Assembly: GCA_014904845.1 (NCBI GenBank)
Contig: MU119880.1
Span: forward strand, 1 to 14,570
DNA length: 14,570 bases
Direction: 5' to 3'
From: Acephala macrosclerotiorum
Lineage: Eukaryota; Ascomycota; Leotiomycetes; Helotiales; Mollisiaceae
Position 1 is the stretch's first letter. Every line of letters starts with the position of its first letter. Below the pieces are notes generated by a model that was not told where the DNA came from, did no database searches, and saw only the letters and a program-made list of their open reading frames with translations. Of this stretch, positions 1 through 12,044 are shown in pieces. The translations under genes were made by a program, and so were the position numbers.

Positions 1-76
<76 letters not shown>
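1..76. repeat. (TTA)n trinucleotide microsatellite
   Basis: About 25 uninterrupted TTA units run from the first base of the window. The array probably continues to the left, so its true length is unknown. It sits in DNA with almost no G or C, so it could have arisen by slippage in already AT-only sequence. Confidence 0.95.
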
Positions 77-77
<1 letters not shown>

Positions 78-3000
78 TAATAATTTAATAATTTTGAAAA
101 AAATAATTAATATAATATATATAAAAAATATAATTAATATTAAAAATTAAAAATTAAAAATATTAAATTTAATAATTTAAATAAATATTTTTATTTTTAA
201 TTTTTTAATTAATTTTATATTTTTTAATTAAAATTGAAATTATTTTAATATAATTAAATTTATTAATATTTTTTATTTATAATTTTTTAAATAATTCGTT
301 TATAATAATATAAATATTTTTTTTAATATATTTAATTTTGAAATTGAATAATTATATTTAAATAAATTAATAAATAATTAAAATAATTAAAATATTTATT
401 ATTATTTAATTTAATTAAATAATAAATATATTAATATTTATTTTAAAAATAAAATAAATATTATATAATTAAAATTATAATTTATAAAAATATTTTAAAA
501 AATTTTAATATTTTTTTATCGTATTATAATTTTATTTAATAATATTTTAAAATTTTTATTTTTATTAAATTATTTATTTTTATTTTTTATTATTATATTA
601 ATTAAATATTTTTTTATATTTTTATTAATTAATATTAATATTTAAAATAATTGTTTTTTATTTATTAATAAAATTATAATAATTTTTTATTTGATTTTTT
701 ATTTAAATTTTTTTTTTTTAATTAATTAATATAATAATTTAATAATAATATTAAAATTTTAATAATTTTTATATTTTTAAAAAAAAGTTTTTTAAAATTA
801 AAAATAAAATTAATAATAATTATTTTATTTTAATAAAATTATAATTTATATAAATTTTTTTAATTTTTATATAATTTAAAAATAATATTATTTATAAATT
901 TTTCAATAAAATTATAAAAATTATTATATTTTTATTTTAAATATTTAATAAATTTTTTAAAAAATTTATTTACGAAAAAAAAAAAATATATTAATATTTT
1001 TTAAAATAATAAATTTTATTTTTATAATTATATTAATTAATTAATAATTTTTAATAATTTTTTTTATAATTAATATATATATATATATATATTTTTATTA
1101 TAATTAAAAATAAAATTTTAAAATAATAAAAATTTTTTATTATATTATTTATTAAATTATTTTAATATAAATAAATAAATTAATATTTTTATAAATTTTA
1201 AAAAATATTTTAATTAAATATTATTATTTCTTTATAATTAAATATTATTTTATTAAAAAAACTTTTTTTTTTTTAAATTTTAATAATTAATTTTTAATAA
1301 ATAAAAATATTAATTATTTAAAAATAAATTGTAATTTTGTTAATATTAAAATAATTTATAATAATAAATATTTTTTACGTTTTAAATTATTTAAATTAAT
1401 TTTTTCATTTTTTAAAATTTTTTTTAATTTCGTCGATTAAATTAATAAATTGTATTTTTTTAAATTAAAATTATTTAATAATAAATTTTTTTTTTAATAA
1501 AATAAAATAATTAATATTTTATATTATTTTTTAAATATTTTTTTTTAATATTTATATTTAAAAATAATAATATTATTATAAATTTTATTTTTTATTTAAA
1601 ATTTTATTTATATTTTTTTATTAAAAAAAACGTTTTATAAAAAATCGAAAAAAATAATTTCGTTTTTATATTATTTTATTTAAATTTTTTTTAAATTAAT
1701 AATATTTTTTTTTAATATTTTTTCGATTTAAAAATATATACAAATATAATAATTTTTAATAATTTAATATTAATAAATTTTTTTTAAAAAAAAATTATAA
1801 TCGTACAAATAAAATTAAAATTTTTAAAATCTCGAAATATATTATTTTACAAATTATTATTTTTATATTTAATTTATATTTTTAATATTATAATAAATAA
1901 TTATTTTAAAAAAAATTTTTTATATTATTTATAAAAAAAAATAATATTATATTCGATTTTATTTAATAATAATAAATAAATAAAATTTTTTAATATTTAT
2001 AATAATATTATAAAATTTTTAAATTATATACGTAAAAATAATATAATATTTTATATTTTTTATTTAAATTAATTAATTTAAATAAATTAAAATATAATTT
2101 AAAAATAATAATAATATATTTTTTCAAATTAATTTTAAATATTATAAAAATAAATCAATTTATTTTTTTAAATATTTTATAAAAATTTTAATAAAATTAT
2201 TTTATAAAATAAATAATTTTTAATATTTTTAAAAAGTTTTTATAATAAAATTTTATTAATAAAATTATTATTTTTAACGTCGAATTATTATTTTATTTTT
2301 TTATTTTTTTATTAATTTTTTTTTATTTTTTTTTTCGTTTTTCGTTTTAAATATTTTATAAAATTTATTATTATAATTCGATTTTTAAATATATTTTTTT
2401 TATTTTCGTTTTTTATTAAAATTTTTTTCGTATATTTTAAATTTAATTTCTCAATTTATTTATAATTATTATATTTATTAATAATCGTTTTATTAAAACT
2501 TTAAATATTAATATTATTATTATTAAAATATATAATAATAAATTCGATTTTTTTTAAAAAAATTTATTAATATTAAATTTTTTTTTAAATAATAAATTAA
2601 ATAAATTTTTAAATTTTTTATATATTTTTAAAACGTTTATTAAAATTGTTATTATATTAATATCGATTATTTTTAAATATAAACAATTATAAAGATTAAT
2701 TATAATTTTAAAAATTATAATATTATTAATCGTTTTTTCAATAATAATATTTATAAATAAATAATAATTTACGAAAAAATAATTAATTACAAAATCGATT
2801 TTTTTATTTTTTATTCGTTTAAAATATTTAAAATAATATTATTCGTTTTATTAATCGTTATATATAATATTAATTTTTATTATATTTTTTTTAAATAATT
2901 AATAATTTATTTTATAAAAATTTAATTAATATTAAATTATATAAAATTTTATATTCTCTTTTTTTTATATTATTATATTTTTTTATTTATAATTAAAAAA

Positions 3001-4289
3001 AAAATTTCGTTTATATTTTCGTAAAAAAATATATTAATTTTAATTTTAATTTATAAAAATTATAATATTATTTAATTTTTAAAATATTTTTAAATTATTA
3101 AATAATATATAAAATATTTTTTTTTTAATTTTTTAATAAAATTGTTTATTCAAATTAAAATTTTTAAATTTAAATAATATATAAAATCGAAAATTAAAAT
3201 TTAATATAAATTTCTTTTATAAATAATTCGAATAAAATACAAAATTATTTTATTATATATTTTATTATAATTATAAATAAATATTTTTATTAATTTATAA
3301 TCGTTTTTTTTAAAAAATTTTTTTTTTATAAATTCGCGTTTTTAATATTATTTATTTAATTTATTTCGTTTAATTAATTTTTTAAATATTCGATCAAATA
3401 AATTTATATACGTTTTTATTATTAAAATTTTTTTATAAATTAATCGATAGTTTTATATAAAAATTTTATATTTATTTAATAATATTTTTAATTATACTCG
3501 TAAAATTCTTTTTTTAAAACGTTATATAACTTTTTTTTAAATAGTTTTTAATATTATATTTTAATATAAATATATATTTTTTAAAATTTTATATTTTTAA
3601 AAAAAATCGATAATATAATTAAAATAAAAAAAAAGTTTTAATATAAATAATTTATTAATTTTAATTTAATAATTTAAAAATATAAATTTTCGAATTATTA
3701 TTTTTAAATAAAATTCGTTTTAAAAATTAATTTTTATTTATATTGTTTTTTTTATAAAAAAAAATATATTTTAATTTTTTAAATAAATTTTTTTTTAATC
3801 GAATTTTTTTTATTTTAATTTTTTTATTATTATTTTTTATAATTCGAAATTTATTTTAATTTAAAAACAATTATAAACAATTTATAAATTATAATTTTTA
3901 AAAAAATTAAAATTAAAATATAAAATAATAAAATAATTTCATTTTTTAATATTATAATTTTTTTTTTTCGTATTAAATTTTTTTTTTTATATTTTAATTT
4001 TTATTAAAAATAAAATTAATTATTATAAATAATTATTATAAATAATTTTTTTTTATATTTATTTTAATATTAATTCTTTTGAGTAATTTAATATATAATT
4101 TTTATAAATTAATATTTTTTTATAATTTTATCATTTTATAATTAAAAATTTTTTTTTATTAATTAATTTTTAATTTTCGATTTTTAATAATAATAAAATA
4201 TAAAAAAATATAAAATCAAAAAATTTTAATCGTAAATTAAATTTATTTAAAATAATATATAATTCGTTAATTACGTAATTTTATTAAAA

Positions 4290-4323
<34 letters not shown>

Positions 4324-4391
4324 TAATAATTATTTATTTAATATATTAATAAAAATTAAATATATATATATTATATATTTTATTTTATCGA
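77..4391. other. Extremely AT-rich, RIP-type eroded block with no readable gene
   Basis: Roughly 4-6% GC by eye. Nearly every remaining C lies in a CpG (ttcgt, aacgt, atcga); CpA, CpT and CpC are almost absent and TpA is very common. Stops occur every few codons in all frames. I found no RNA gene, no long repeat matching the LTRs and no recognisable protein relic. The + strand is somewhat T-rich, which could mean the original coding sense was on the minus strand, but this is only a hint. It is best read as old repeated DNA mutated to exhaustion, older than the copia insert at its right side. Confidence 0.75.
4292..4323. repeat. (AAT)n trinucleotide microsatellite
   Basis: About ten ATA/AAT units in a row, ending some 75 bases before the left LTR. 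It marks the edge of the extreme AT block. A relation to the insertion site is possible but not shown. Confidence 0.9.
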
Positions 4392-4400
4392 AATAAATAT

Positions 4401-4538
4401 CATATAATTAATATTGTTTTATTTTTATTTTCGAAATAAAATTTTTGTATTTCGAATTTCGCTTTTTAAATCATTTTAATTAATTATAAATTAATACGTA
4501 TATTAGAATTTAAAAAAAGATTTTATGTACGTTTAAAT
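4401..4538 (+). repeat. Left (5') LTR of the copia relic
   Basis: Aligns without gaps over 138 bp to 10,700-10,837, with 13 differences that I counted by hand. Ten of these are C/T or G/A transitions, the RIP signature. The true LTR may start a few bases earlier, since a TCGAAAT string lies just upstream in both copies with a 3-nt offset. It may also extend past 4,538, where similarity becomes indistinguishable from AT-rich background. Confidence 0.88.
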
Positions 4539-7500
4539 TATTTTATTAATAAATTCGATATTTTTAATATAATATTAATACTAATTAATAATTGTTTTTA
4601 ATTACGAATTAATAAAAATCTATTGAAAAAAAATTAAATACAATAAATTAAAAATATCAATAAATTTATTATAGAAAGTACTAAAGAATCTCGATTGAAT
4701 ATTATTAGAAATTGTTAAACTATAAAAAGATTTCATTGTTTTTTTCTGTAGAAACGAGATTAAAATATTTAATTGTTTTTCGAAAATTCGAAAAAATCAA
4801 CTATAGAAAAGTTCGTACTTTTAAATAATCAATTCGAGTTTACGTTTATTACGTAAAACAATATTATTTTACGAAAAACTCGATCAAATAATTAATTAAA
4901 TTACTATATTTATTATTTGATTTTAAATATTACATTAAATTAATATTATTTTCTATTTTTTATTTCGATTATATTTACATTTTATAATTTCGAATTAATT
5001 AATCGAACAATATACTAATACTAAATTACGATTACACGAAATCTTTATAAATTACTATCGAAAAACGTATTATAAAAACGTTTATTACAAACGTTTAATT
5101 AAACGTTTAATTAAACGTTTATTAAAAATATTTATTCTTTGAAAACGTTAATTCGTTTTTATATTCGTTTTTATATTCGTTTTTGTATTTATTTTTCTTT
5201 ATTTGTTTTTATTATTCAATATTATTAAAACGTTTAAATTATTTTTTATTTTTCGAAATAATATTTAAAAAAAAAAAAATATAAAATTTATTAATTGATA
5301 CAACGAATAAAAATTTAAACAAAATAATAATTAATATATTTATTATATTTAATATTAAATACTACAAATAAAACGAATATACGAATTATATTATATAGAA
5401 ATATTTTAAAAATAATTTCAATAAATAAACGAAAAATATATTTTTTAAAATAATATTAATTTTTATTCGAGAATTATAAAATATATTATACGAACGAAAA
5501 ATATAATTATTAAAAAACGAGAAAAAAATTATAAAAAAATTATAAAAATATTTGAAAAAATTATTATAAATAAATTGAAAAAGAAATAATAAATTAATTA
5601 ATAAATAAAAACAAATTTTATATTTATTTTAAATAAAATTCAATTAATATTAAAAAAAAATTGTTTAAAATAATAATATTTTTTAAAATAATTTATTTTT
5701 ACGATTATAACGTTTTCAAATTTTAAATATTTTAAATATTTAATTCTACGAAATTCGAATTTCAAATATATAGTATTTTAATATACAATTTTCAAATATT
5801 CAATTTTTAAATCGATAATTTTATTAATTAATATATTAATAAAACAATTTATAAAATTCAAAAAATATAAACTTTGATTAAAACGTTTAATTAAACAACA
5901 ATTTTCAATATTACAATTTTTAGTCTTTATAAAATATATTAATAAAATCGCTTACAAATTTAATAAAAATATATATTAATAATAATAAAAAATATAATAA
6001 AAAATTATTTAATATTTTCAATATTAAATTGTAAATTTTTTATAATTATTATTTTAAAATTAAATTACTAGAAAATTAATACGATAAAACATTTTTTATT
6101 ATATTTAAAAATCGTATAAATTTATTTTATTACGATAAAATCGTAAAAAAAAATTATAGTTTTATAATAATAGTAAATATAGTTCGAATGTATTTTAAAA
6201 CGAACGAGAATTGATAATTGTATATATTTTTATAGAGAAAAACTATATTATTATAAACTATTATTATCAATCAATTAAAAATCAAATTAAAATATTTTCA
6301 ATTATTTTTCGATTAATTTCAATAAATTCAATATAATTTATCGAGCGAATATCGTACAAAATACAATTTTCAAAATCAAATTATTAATATTTATAGAAAT
6401 ATCGAAAAATATAATTTTATACTTTATAAATTTATAAATACGTTTAAAAATATTTATATTAAATTATAATTCGCGATCAATATTACAATACGTTTATAAG
6501 AAACGTAATAATATAATAATAATTTCAATTGCAATTTCTAAAAAAACCAAAAAAATTATAATAAAATCGATTAAAATTAAATTAATCGAATATACGAAAA
6601 ACGCGATAAAAAATATAAATATAAATCAATTTCTATTTTTCGATTTTTTCAATTCGATAAAAAAAACAAAAAATTATCTCGAAATAATAATAATTATTAC
6701 GCGAATTGTAATTATTAAAAAAGATTTTATTAAAAAAAATATTATATTTGTAATAAATCAAATTATTAATCAACGAAATATATAATAAAAAAACGATAAT
6801 AAATATATTTTAAATTTTGATAATATATTAAATATATTATTAATTATAATATTATAATAATTTATTATTAAATTTTTTTTATTAAATACGAAAATATAAA
6901 TTTTTTTTCGAAAAATAATAAAATCGAGAAAATCGAATAATTATTGATAAATATAAAAATAAAAAACAAAAATAAATTTTTTTTATTAAATTTAAAAAAA
7001 TTAATAATATTTAAATAATAATTATTTTAAACGATTAATTTATTTATTATATTATTATAAAAAAAAATATATATAATTTGCTATTATAGTAATTCGATAA
7101 AAATTTAATATTTACGTTCGAAAATTATTATTCGTTTGAAAATTTTCAAAAGATTATATTAAATAATAAAATTGTAAAAATATTAATTATCGATTAATTA
7201 CAATTTCGAGCGCTATAAAAAATCGATAATAGAATTTAATTAAATGTATTAATAATTAGTATTTACAAAATTCGATTTAATAAAAAAATTATATTATTAA
7301 AAAAACAATTTAAATTAATACGTTTTTGAGTATTATAATATTTTACGTCGTTTTAATAAATATATTATTTTTATTTTGTATTTAAAATATAAATAAAATA
7401 AAAATAAAATTCGATAATTTTAAAAACGTTTTAATTTAAAAAAATAAAATTGTTTTAATTATACGAAAATAAAATTATTTATAGATATTATTATATTAAT

Positions 7501-8760
7501 AAAAAAAGAATTTAATTTAAAATTATTTTATTAAAATCGAATTACGATAATTATATTAATAATTCGATTATTTATTAATACGACGTTTATTGAGAATTTT
7601 TTAACGCGCAAATTATAATGTAAATATTAAATATTATTATTATTATTAAATATACAATAAATTATTTAAAAAATTTAAATTTATTTTACAAAATAATTAT
7701 AAGTTTAATTATTCGATTATTATTAATATTTTATATTTGAATAAAAAAATAATTTTATAAATAGTAAATTTAGTAATAATATTTTAAATAATTAGATTTT
7801 TAAAGAATATATTTATAAAAATAATATAAAATATTTTTCGAATATATTAAATCGATATATATTAAAAATTATTAAATTATTTCGTTTATAATATGAAAAA
7901 GAATTTCTCGTTTAAAATTTTTTAATAATATATAAAAATAATAATAATTGAAATTAAAAAAGTTTTTATTGAAATTTATAATAGCGTGAAAAAAGTAAAA
8001 AAATATTATATTTTATTGCGACGAGTTTATAAGATTATTTAAAACGAATTTATTAACGAGTAAATTAATAAAAAATTAATTCTATAAATAGTAATTAAAA
8101 TAATAAACGATTTAATAAAATTAAATAAAATTGTATTAACGTTATTAATCTTTGAAATATATTTTAAAATAATCGCTAAAAATATATTATTTTTATTAAT
8201 AATTAAAAAAATTAAAACAATTCGTATAATTATTAAAAAAATATAAAATTTATATATTAAACGTTAAATTATAAACGCGTTTACAATAAAAAATAATTCG
8301 AATACGAGATTTACTTTAAATTTATTAATTCTTTCGAATGTACGTATTTAATAAAAAAAAAAAAAATTAAAAAAAATTATACAAATTATTAATAACGAAT
8401 AAAAAAAATATATACGATCGATATATTTTATAAATTGATTGAATTTCATTTGATAATAATTAAATCGTATTATATAAAAAAAATGTTTTATAAAAAAATT
8501 ATTAATGAAAAATTATTTTTTATATTTTTTTTATTTAATAAATTATTAATAAAATAATACGATTAAAAACGATTAAAAAAATTATATAATAATAAAAAAA
8601 TATTCGATAAAAAATTACGATAAAATAAATATTATTAATTTATTGAAAATAAAAACGATAATAAAAATTTCAATAATATATTTATTATTATTATTAGAAA
8701 TAAAAATAAAATATTTATAACGTTTATAATAAATAAAAAAAAAAATCGATAAAGAGTTTT
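4539..8760 (+). pseudogene. Copia internal region: leader, then expected gag, protease and integrase relics (not individually resolved)
   Basis: By copia gene order this stretch, between the left LTR and the recognisable reverse transcriptase, should hold the leader, gag, protease and integrase. The + strand becomes clearly A-rich from about 5,270. Lys/Glu/Arg-rich stop-broken readings near 5,460-5,590 would fit gag. I could not identify the gag zinc knuckle, the protease Asp motif, or the HHCC and D,D-35-E residues of integrase with any confidence. Weak integrase-like readings around 7,190-7,360 were not strong enough to annotate. The content is inferred from position, not from motifs. Confidence 0.5.
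5089..5186 (+). repeat. Two adjacent 12-bp tandem repeats in the copia leader
   Basis: AAACGTTTAATT occurs twice in tandem (5,089-5,112), followed by a third unit that differs near its end. About 40 bp later ATTCGTTTTTAT occurs twice (5,151-5,174) plus a third unit with one change (5,175-5,186). The first array contains AAACGTTT, which is its own reverse complement, so the strand could fold. Both units carry one CpG. They lie about 550-650 bp inside the left LTR, where a leader or the start of gag is expected. Confidence 0.85.
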
Positions 8761-8825
8761 TATTATAATTACAAAGAAATAATATAATTATTATATTCGA
8801 AATATTATTCGAGAAATTTTAATAA

Positions 8826-9579
8826 AAAAAAATCAATAATTTAATTGTAAAAAAAGTTTTTTAATTCGTTAAATTTAATTTTATTAAATATATTAACGTT
8901 TATATTTTCAATTCGAAATTAATTAATAAAATCAAAAACAAAATTACTAATAATTCGTACGAAAAATCAAAACTAATAATTTAAAAATATAACGATAAAA
9001 AGAAAAAATAATTTTTATACAATTTTCAATTATTCAAAGAATTAATTAACGAATTATTATTATATTAATATTTTTTTTAATTTAATTTTCAAATAAAATA
9101 ATTAGAGTATAGTTTCGCGATATTACGTAAATATATATATAATTAGTAATTAATTTTTAACGATTAATATTCGCGTATTTATTAAAATAAATTTACTATT
9201 TTTATTTATCGAATATTATTATAGTAATTTTAAAATCATTATATAAAATAATAAAAACAAAAATATATTAATAAATTATATATTATAAATACTATAAAAA
9301 AAAGTTATTAATAATTATATTTATATACGATTTTTGTTTTTTGATTATAATCGAGAAAAAAATATTTAGTATTATTAGAATATAAATAAATAATACGTTT
9401 ATATTAATAAAAAAAAAAATTTTAATTTCGAAAAAAATCAATTTAAAGAAATTAAATTCGTAATAAAACTCAAAATAGTTTTTATATTAGAAACTTTATT
9501 GATTTTTAATAAATATATATTAATTCAATATAAAAAAATAATTTAATTATAATAAAAAAATCAAAATAAAAACTCAAAT
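8826..9579 (+). other. Reverse transcriptase (RVT_2-type) domain relic
   Basis: Motifs in order: IFNSKLINKIKN and YEKSKLII*KYND (frame 3, 8,907-8,996), matching the RT N-terminal 'IFNSR.V.EIK...YEKSRLV.Q.YND' block; IQFSIIQR (frame 2, near 9,014), matching TQSPTIQR; RDIT*IY (near 9,115), matching RDITQAY; two consecutive TAA at 9,269-9,274, where this family has Trp-Trp; IYDFCFLI (near 9,323), matching TYDPCLLI; and *INNT at 9,383-9,397 for the catalytic QTDDT. Loss of both Asp residues removes the metal-binding site, so the enzyme would be dead even without the stops. The thumb continues in frame 1 to about 9,545. Confidence 0.87.
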
Positions 9580-10316
9580 TAATAGATTTCAAATTATTGA
9601 ATATGTAAATTGAATATAAAAAATAATATACTCGAAATATTTATATTATTATAATTTGTTAATTCGAAGTAATTTTCGATTTATTTATCGCTATTGAATA
9701 ATAAAATTCGATCGAAAACGAAATAATTACATTAAATAAAAAATTAAAATAATAAATTAAAAATTTAGATCGAGAATTTAAATATATTGTCGTAGATTTA
9801 TTAATAGTAAAATTTTTCATTTTCGTCGATAAATCGTTCGTAAACAATAAAAATTTTAATTTTTAAATTAAATATAAAATTATTTTTACGAATGAAAATA
9901 AAAAAAATAATAAAAAATTCATTTATTACAATTTTATTAAAAGCAAATAAATTATTAAAAGCGTATTAATTTTAAAAATATATAAAATAGTAAAAAAAAT
10001 TAATATAATAATAATAATTGAATTTATTATAAATATAATTGTAAAATAATTCGATTTTTTTAATATTTCAATAATTGTATATATTGATTTGTATTTATTT
10101 TACGAATGTTTAATTAAACTCGAAATAATTAAAAAAAAGCGTTTAATAATCGATATTATAATTTTACGATAATTATACAAACGAAAAAAATTGTAAAAAA
10201 TCAAATAAATTAATAATTAAAATAATTTGATAAATATTATAATAAAATTAATTTTTAATAAAACTTTGAAAAAGTTTTTAAATATTAATTATTTTGAAAT
10301 ACGAATAAAAAAATAA
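9580..10316 (+). other. RNase H and Pol C-terminal relic
   Basis: All in frame 3. IC*FEVIFDLFIAIE (9,654-9,698) corresponds to the 'ICQPEAAFDLS.AAQ' connection. TLNKKLK** (from 9,729) matches the LNKRLKWQ stretch, with stops at the Trp and Gln. FFIFVDKSFVNN (9,813-9,848) matches the RNase H 'LFVFTDASFANN' strand and keeps its first catalytic Asp. LFYECLIKLEIIKKKRLIID (about 10,095-10,156) matches 'SLYDCLVKLGT..EKRLMID'. FNKTLKKFLN (about 10,242-10,271) matches the C-terminal 'PNKALEKFLD' segment. There is no frame change over roughly 730 bp, so this is the best-preserved part. Confidence 0.88.
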
Positions 10317-10699
10317 ATTAAAAGAGAAAAAAATAATAAAAAAAAATAAATAAAAAAAATAAATAAAAAAATATTTGTTTTTAATATTATTATTGTTTAA
10401 AATTTTAAATCAAAAATAAGAAAATTTTTTTAAATTCGAAGTTTATAAATTTCAACGAATTTTAAAAACAATACTAATAAATTAATATTGTTTTTAGTAT
10501 TTAATTATATAATTTTTACTTTTTTAATATTTTTATTTGTATTAAAATCAGTGAATTTTATATATTTACAACGTATAATAAAAGAAAAAAACAATTTTAT
10601 TTGTTTAGATTATTGAAAACGATAACGTTTTCACTATAGAAAAAAAATTACTAATATTAAAATAAATATCACATAATATTTACGTGTGACTCGAAATCG
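10317..10699 (+). other. 3' untranslated region of the copia relic
   Basis: Stop-rich, very A-rich sequence between the Pol end and the right LTR. From about 10,380 it matches the reverse complement of roughly 12,180-12,540, next to the inverted LTR copy. Examples are TATAAATTTC near 10,445 and the TTTACGTG-GACTCGA string just before the LTR (10,678-10,694 and 12,185-12,201 inverted). An A-rich tract near 10,578-10,592 could be the decayed polypurine tract, but purine tracts are meaningless at this base composition. Confidence 0.7.
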
Positions 10700-10837
10700 C
10701 ATATAATTAATATTATTTTATTTTTATTTTCGAAGTAAAAATTTTGTATTTCGAATTTCGTTTTTTAAATAGTTTTAATTAATTATAAATCAATATATAT
10801 ATTAGAATTCAAAAAAAGATTTTACGTATATTTAAAT
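10700..10837 (+). repeat. Right (3') LTR of the copia relic
   Basis: Partner of 4,401-4,538: 138 bp, ungapped, 13 differences. The upstream TGTGACTCGAAATCG (10,685-10,699) is shared with the inverted copy at 12,185-12,200 but not clearly with the left LTR, so it is more likely internal sequence than LTR. The right boundary coincides with the drop back to extreme AT composition. Confidence 0.88.
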
Positions 10838-12044
10838 ATTTTATATTATTTTAATTTTAAAATATTAATAATTATATTATAATTATAAATAAAACTTTTA
10901 ATAAAACAAATTAAAAAAATAATTTTTATAATTATAATATAATATTATATAATTAAATATTAAAAAAATAATTATAAAATAATTATTATATGTTTTTTTA
11001 TTTAATATTATTATATTTAATAATTTTTTTTATTAATTAATTTTAAAATTTTAAAACGTTATATTTATTTTTATATTTTAATATTAATTAAAAACGTTTT
11101 TTTAATAATATTAAATTTAATTTTAATCGTTTTATAATAAAAAAAAATTATTAATAAAAATGAAAAATTTTATTAAATATAAATTTAAATTTTAAAATTA
11201 AAATTATTTATTTAATAATATATTTTTTTTTTAAATTTTAAAATTAAATTATTATTAATATATTATATATAATTTTTGATTAATAAATAAAATTAATATA
11301 TATTTTTTAATTATAATATTTAAAATACATTTATTTATAAAAATTTAATTTCGAATTAATTAAATTTAAACGTTTATTTTTTTTTATTTTTTTAAATTTT
11401 TTTATTATTAATTTATATTTATTAAATAATAATAAAATATTTAATATTTAATTTTTTTAAAATTTTATAAAAAAATTTGATTATTTTAAAAACGATATTT
11501 AATAAAAATTTAATAAAAATAATAATAATTTATTAATTAATATATTAAATTAATATTATTTTTTTATTTTTATTATTAAACGTTTAAATTATAAAATAAA
11601 TTTTTTTATATAAAATTATTATTTTTATATTTTTAATTTTATTTATTAATTTCTTTTATAAAAAATTATAAACAAATTATTTAAAATAATAATTATTTTT
11701 TTTATTTTTTTTAATTAAATAAAATAATTATTTATTTTTTATTTTTTATTTATAAAATATTATTAAATTAATTAAATTATAAATTTTTATTATTTTTTTA
11801 ATTTTTTTTAAAATTTATAAAATATTTTTTATATTTTAATATTTACGCGAATTTTATAATTAATCAATATTTAAAATATTTATATAATTATTTAAAAAAA
11901 TTTTAATTAAATAATATTGTAATTATAAACGTTTATTATTTATTTTAAATAAATATATTATTGAAATTATTAAATTTAATAATTATTATAATTTAAAACA
12001 ATTATTATTATTAATATTATAAAATATTATTATTTGAATTCGAT
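10838..12044. other. Extremely AT-rich spacer between two inverted element ends
   Basis: About 1.2 kb with very few G or C, those left being mostly CpG, like 77-4,391. No ORF, RNA or recognisable relic was found. It separates the right LTR of the first element from the inverted LTR of the second. The simplest reading is that both elements inserted into older, already eroded DNA. Confidence 0.7.

Larger units (their letters stand above)
8761..10316 (+). pseudogene. Copia Pol relic: reverse transcriptase, RNase H and Pol C-terminus
   Basis: Translation resembles fungal Ty1/copia polyproteins over about 500 codons once stops are read as mutated Gln or Trp and frames are switched. Frame is given as position of the first codon base modulo 3, with 0 called frame 3. 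The order is frame 1 at 8,761-8,825, frame 3 at about 8,826-8,999, frame 2 at about 9,002-9,408, frame 1 at about 9,410-9,545, and frame 3 from about 9,580 to 10,316. Shifts fall in or beside A-rich runs, so decay is mostly point mutation plus homopolymer indels. The stop near 10,314 sits where a Trp is usual, so the original end may lie slightly downstream. The family assignment comes from remembered motifs, not a search. Confidence 0.88.
4401..10837 (+). mobile_element. RIP-inactivated Ty1/copia LTR retrotransposon, full-length relic
   Basis: About 6.4 kb lies between two ungapped 138-bp direct repeats (4,401-4,538 and 10,700-10,837), a size normal for Ty1/copia. The Pol relic inside reads on the + strand with reverse transcriptase, then RNase H, then the Pol C-terminus just before the 3' untranslated region, which is the copia arrangement. 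The + strand is A-rich across roughly 5,270-10,330, as expected for copia coding strands. GC is higher (about 10-13% by eye) than in the flanks, and the change coincides with the repeats. No ORF survives, so it cannot encode its own enzymes. Exact LTR ends, target-site duplication, primer-binding site and polypurine tract cannot be fixed after this much mutation. Confidence 0.88.

Noticed and set aside
4687..4761. tRNA-like 75-nt segment with AATCTCG/CGAGATT ends
   Set aside because: The 7-bp outer stem has the right spacing, but there is no T-loop TTCRA motif and no D or anticodon arm. It is probably a chance inverted repeat.
5089..5186. CRISPR-like array
   Set aside because: The units are 12 bp and directly adjacent with no unique spacers, in a eukaryotic retroelement.
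7190..7360. Possible integrase catalytic core (Lys-Ser...Glu-Phe-Asn reading)
   Set aside because: It needs indels within the motif itself, and the downstream match is too loose. Position fits, but the residues D, D and E could not be placed.
9659..9847. Minus-strand ORF of 62 codons
   Set aside because: It is antisense to the RNase H relic, which reads well on the + strand. The product is an Ile/Phe/Asn/Ser-rich run typical of AT-rich sequence.
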